Of a stretch of 23,371 bases of DNA, positions 23,133-23,371 are shown in pieces. This DNA comes from an uncultured Chromatiaceae bacterium. Lineage in GTDB: Bacteria; Pseudomonadota; Gammaproteobacteria; Enterobacterales; Alteromonadaceae. The DNA is taken from the NCBI GenBank assembly GCA_946482615.1, contig CAMLSF010000047.1:1-23371 (forward strand), in the 5' to 3' direction. A program made the position numbers and the translations under genes. The notes beneath the pieces are model-generated. The model worked only from the letters and a program-made list of their open reading frames with translations, did no database searches and had not been told where the DNA came from. Each line of letters begins with the position of its first letter. Position 1 is the first letter of the stretch.

Positions 23133-23207
23133 CAAGCACCTTAAACATGGCGGCCTGTGGCCGCTGGACTCGCAACAAGTTGCTCGCCGTTTAGGCGATA
23201 GTTAATG
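23127..23207 (+). repeat. attC site 5 (81 bp), right end of the array
   Basis: The left core GCCTAAC (23127-23133) is a perfect consensus. The right core GTTAATG (23201-23207) deviates at the last two bases. AACAAGCACCTTAAAC pairs with GTTTAGGCGATAGTT. The middle shares 21 bases with attC 4. The degenerate right core may mark the fixed end of the array. Confidence 0.78.
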
Positions 23208-23285
23208 TCCGCTATTCGCTCTTAGCAGTCATAGTGTATTTAAAAGGGTGGGGCTTATAATCGGTCGAACCTCAAACTTAGGACA

Positions 23286-23312
23286 CAAAAAAACCGACTA
23301 AAAGTCGGTTTT
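23286..23312 (-). terminator. Terminator of tRNA-fMet
   Basis: On the minus strand ACCGACT-TTT-AGTCGGT is followed by a run of T residues. It lies 6 nt after the encoded CCA end of the tRNA. Confidence 0.85.
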
Positions 23313-23317
23313 AAAGT

Positions 23318-23371
23318 TGGTTGCGGGAGCCGGATTTGAACCGACGACCTTCGGGTTATGAGCCCGACGAG
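23318..23371 (-). tRNA. Initiator tRNA-fMet (CAU), partial, cut by the window edge
   Basis: The minus strand shows the encoded CCA 3' end (23320-23318), the acceptor strand, the T-arm with GGTTCAAATCC, the variable loop, and an anticodon stem-loop with CAT at 23360-23358. Three consecutive G-C pairs flank the anticodon loop (GGGCTCATAACCC), the hallmark of the initiator rather than the elongator tRNA. The D arm and 5' acceptor strand lie beyond the window. Confidence 0.93.

Larger units (their letters stand above)
20701..23201 (+). mobile_element. Integron cassette array without integrase (CALIN), five cassettes
   Basis: Five attC-like sites follow five short plus-strand genes. Cassettes run 20701-21072, 21073-21441, 21442-21993, 21994-22533 and 22534-23201, cut at G^TT in each right core site. 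Every gene but cassette 2's begins near the right core site, and every gene ends in or next to the left core site of its own attC, the standard cassette layout. Base composition is more AT-rich than in the flanking genes. There is no intI or convincing attI in the window. The array lies between a core methyltransferase gene and tRNA-fMet. Confidence 0.88.

Noticed and set aside
20700..23207. CRISPR array as an explanation for the repeated units at the right end
   Set aside because: The units are 370-670 bp apart, differ in sequence, fold as attC sites and alternate with genes; there are no short regular spacers or cas genes.

Overview
The window looks like the chromosome of a Gram-negative gammaproteobacterium, most likely an Alteromonadales or Rheinheimera-type marine/freshwater heterotroph. 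This is inferred from protein character (RluF, DctB/DctD/DctA, ETF genes, RmuC) and from repeat types, not from a database search. There is one clearly mobile patch at each end. The left end (about 50-690) is a small IS200/IS605-type insertion sequence that carries only tnpA. The right end (about 20700-23200) is a run of five integron gene cassettes with attC sites and no integrase in the window.

Region 726-8646 is a minus-strand C4-dicarboxylate block. From upstream to downstream it runs rluF (23S rRNA pseudouridine synthase), dctB (sensor kinase), dctD (sigma-54 activator), a regulatory gap, dctA (C4-dicarboxylate symporter), a general porin whose start overlaps dctA, and a SLC13/DASS anion symporter, ending at a clear terminator. 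The dctD-dctA gap holds an 18-bp perfect palindrome plus a half-conserved second copy three helical turns away, and a well spaced -24/-12 sigma-54 promoter. DctB would sense dicarboxylate, DctD would bind the palindromes and activate sigma-54 polymerase, and the porin and symporters would carry substrate across the outer and inner membranes.

Region 8803-13200 holds an aldo/keto reductase (+), a secreted HAD acid phosphatase of the e(P4) type (-), and a 736-residue protein (-) with all the GTP-binding and hydrolysis motifs of the tubulin/FtsZ superfamily in the right order, but about twice the length of FtsZ. This last gene is the least understood core gene here.

Region 13212-16872 is the electron-transfer-flavoprotein locus: ETF-ubiquinone oxidoreductase (-) diverges from etfB-etfA (+). 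The 338-bp gap between them contains a perfect 18-bp palindrome and a 14/16 second copy, resembling LiuR (MerR-family) operators. A 128-bp terminal-inverted-repeat element is wedged directly in front of etfB.

Region 17062-20257 holds a cysteine-rich lipoprotein, rmuC and a SAM-dependent methyltransferase with a CSPCCH motif, followed by a 108-bp foldback repeat. The cassette array then begins: an unknown 118-aa protein, a 71-aa protein with an uncertain start, a Tdi1/DUF1851-type T6SS immunity protein, a four-helix membrane protein, and a 195-aa mainly helical protein with a HEPN-like R-N-x3-H motif. The window ends inside an initiator tRNA-fMet gene on the minus strand, with its terminator.
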